Of a stretch of 13,116 nucleotides of DNA, positions 13,081 to 13,116 are shown one piece after another. Source of the stretch: JAVRLS01 sp031961205 (GTDB lineage Archaea; Thermoplasmatota; Thermoplasmata; Thermoplasmatales; Thermoplasmataceae). The notes beneath the pieces were generated by a model. The model was not told where the DNA came from, made no database searches, and saw nothing but the letters and a program-made list of their open reading frames with translations. The position numbers and the translations under genes were made by a program. The first letter of the stretch is position 1, and the number at the start of each line of letters is the position of its first letter. The stretch is from contig JAVRLS010000028.1 of the NCBI GenBank assembly GCA_031961205.1, positions 1 to 13,116 of the forward strand, written 5' to 3'.

Positions 13081-13116
13081 CGTCATCAGTTTCAAAATTT
13101 CAAATTAATGCATATT

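Overview
The window looks like a stretch of core genome from an archaeon of the Thermoplasma/Ferroplasma type (Thermoplasmatales). Four things point there. Several genes belong to archaeal families: a COG1340-type coiled-coil protein, a DUF131 membrane protein, a DUF99/endonuclease dU protein, a Drg-type GTPase and a HemK2-like methylase. The serine hydroxymethyltransferase has an archaeal-type lysine motif. Codon use is rich in ATA, AGG and AGA at moderate G+C (low 40s percent by eye). Many start codons lie about 24-25 bases downstream of a TATA-like box with no Shine-Dalgarno sequence, which is the leaderless arrangement common in this group. The order-level placement is inference; archaeal origin is well supported. 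There are no insertion sequences, CRISPR arrays, tRNAs, rRNAs or phage genes.

Layout, left to right. An MFS transporter (+) converges on a CobD-like aminotransferase (-), and their 3' ends overlap by 33 bp. A roughly 450-bp gene-free stretch follows; it holds a nested hairpin backed by a T-run on the minus strand and the promoter of the next operon. That operon (+) encodes a coiled-coil protein and a DUF131 membrane protein one base apart. Its end overlaps by 36 bp with a sugar-phosphate nucleotidyltransferase (-). Upstream of the nucleotidyltransferase, on the same strand, is purM. purM is divergent from glyA, and the shared promoter region contains an inverted repeat. glyA ends 2 bp from a convergent exonuclease III/AP endonuclease gene. 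A small NifX-like gene (+) is divergent from that nuclease and convergent with a two-gene minus-strand operon: an unrecognised 97-residue protein, then the DUF99 protein. Divergent from this operon is a plus-strand cluster: threonine dehydratase with an ACT domain, the HemK2-like methylase (4-base overlap), a possible 41-codon small gene (again a 4-base overlap), and a Drg GTPase with a TGS domain.

Functionally, purM and glyA share purine and one-carbon metabolism. The nuclease and DUF99 proteins both fit base-damage repair. The methylase and Drg GTPase both touch translation. I found no clearly new multi-gene system. The items most worth a second look are the candidate minus-strand small RNA/terminator at 2538-2621, the unannotated small ORF between the methylase and drg, and the 97-residue protein that abuts the DUF99 gene in the same frame with only a TGA between them.
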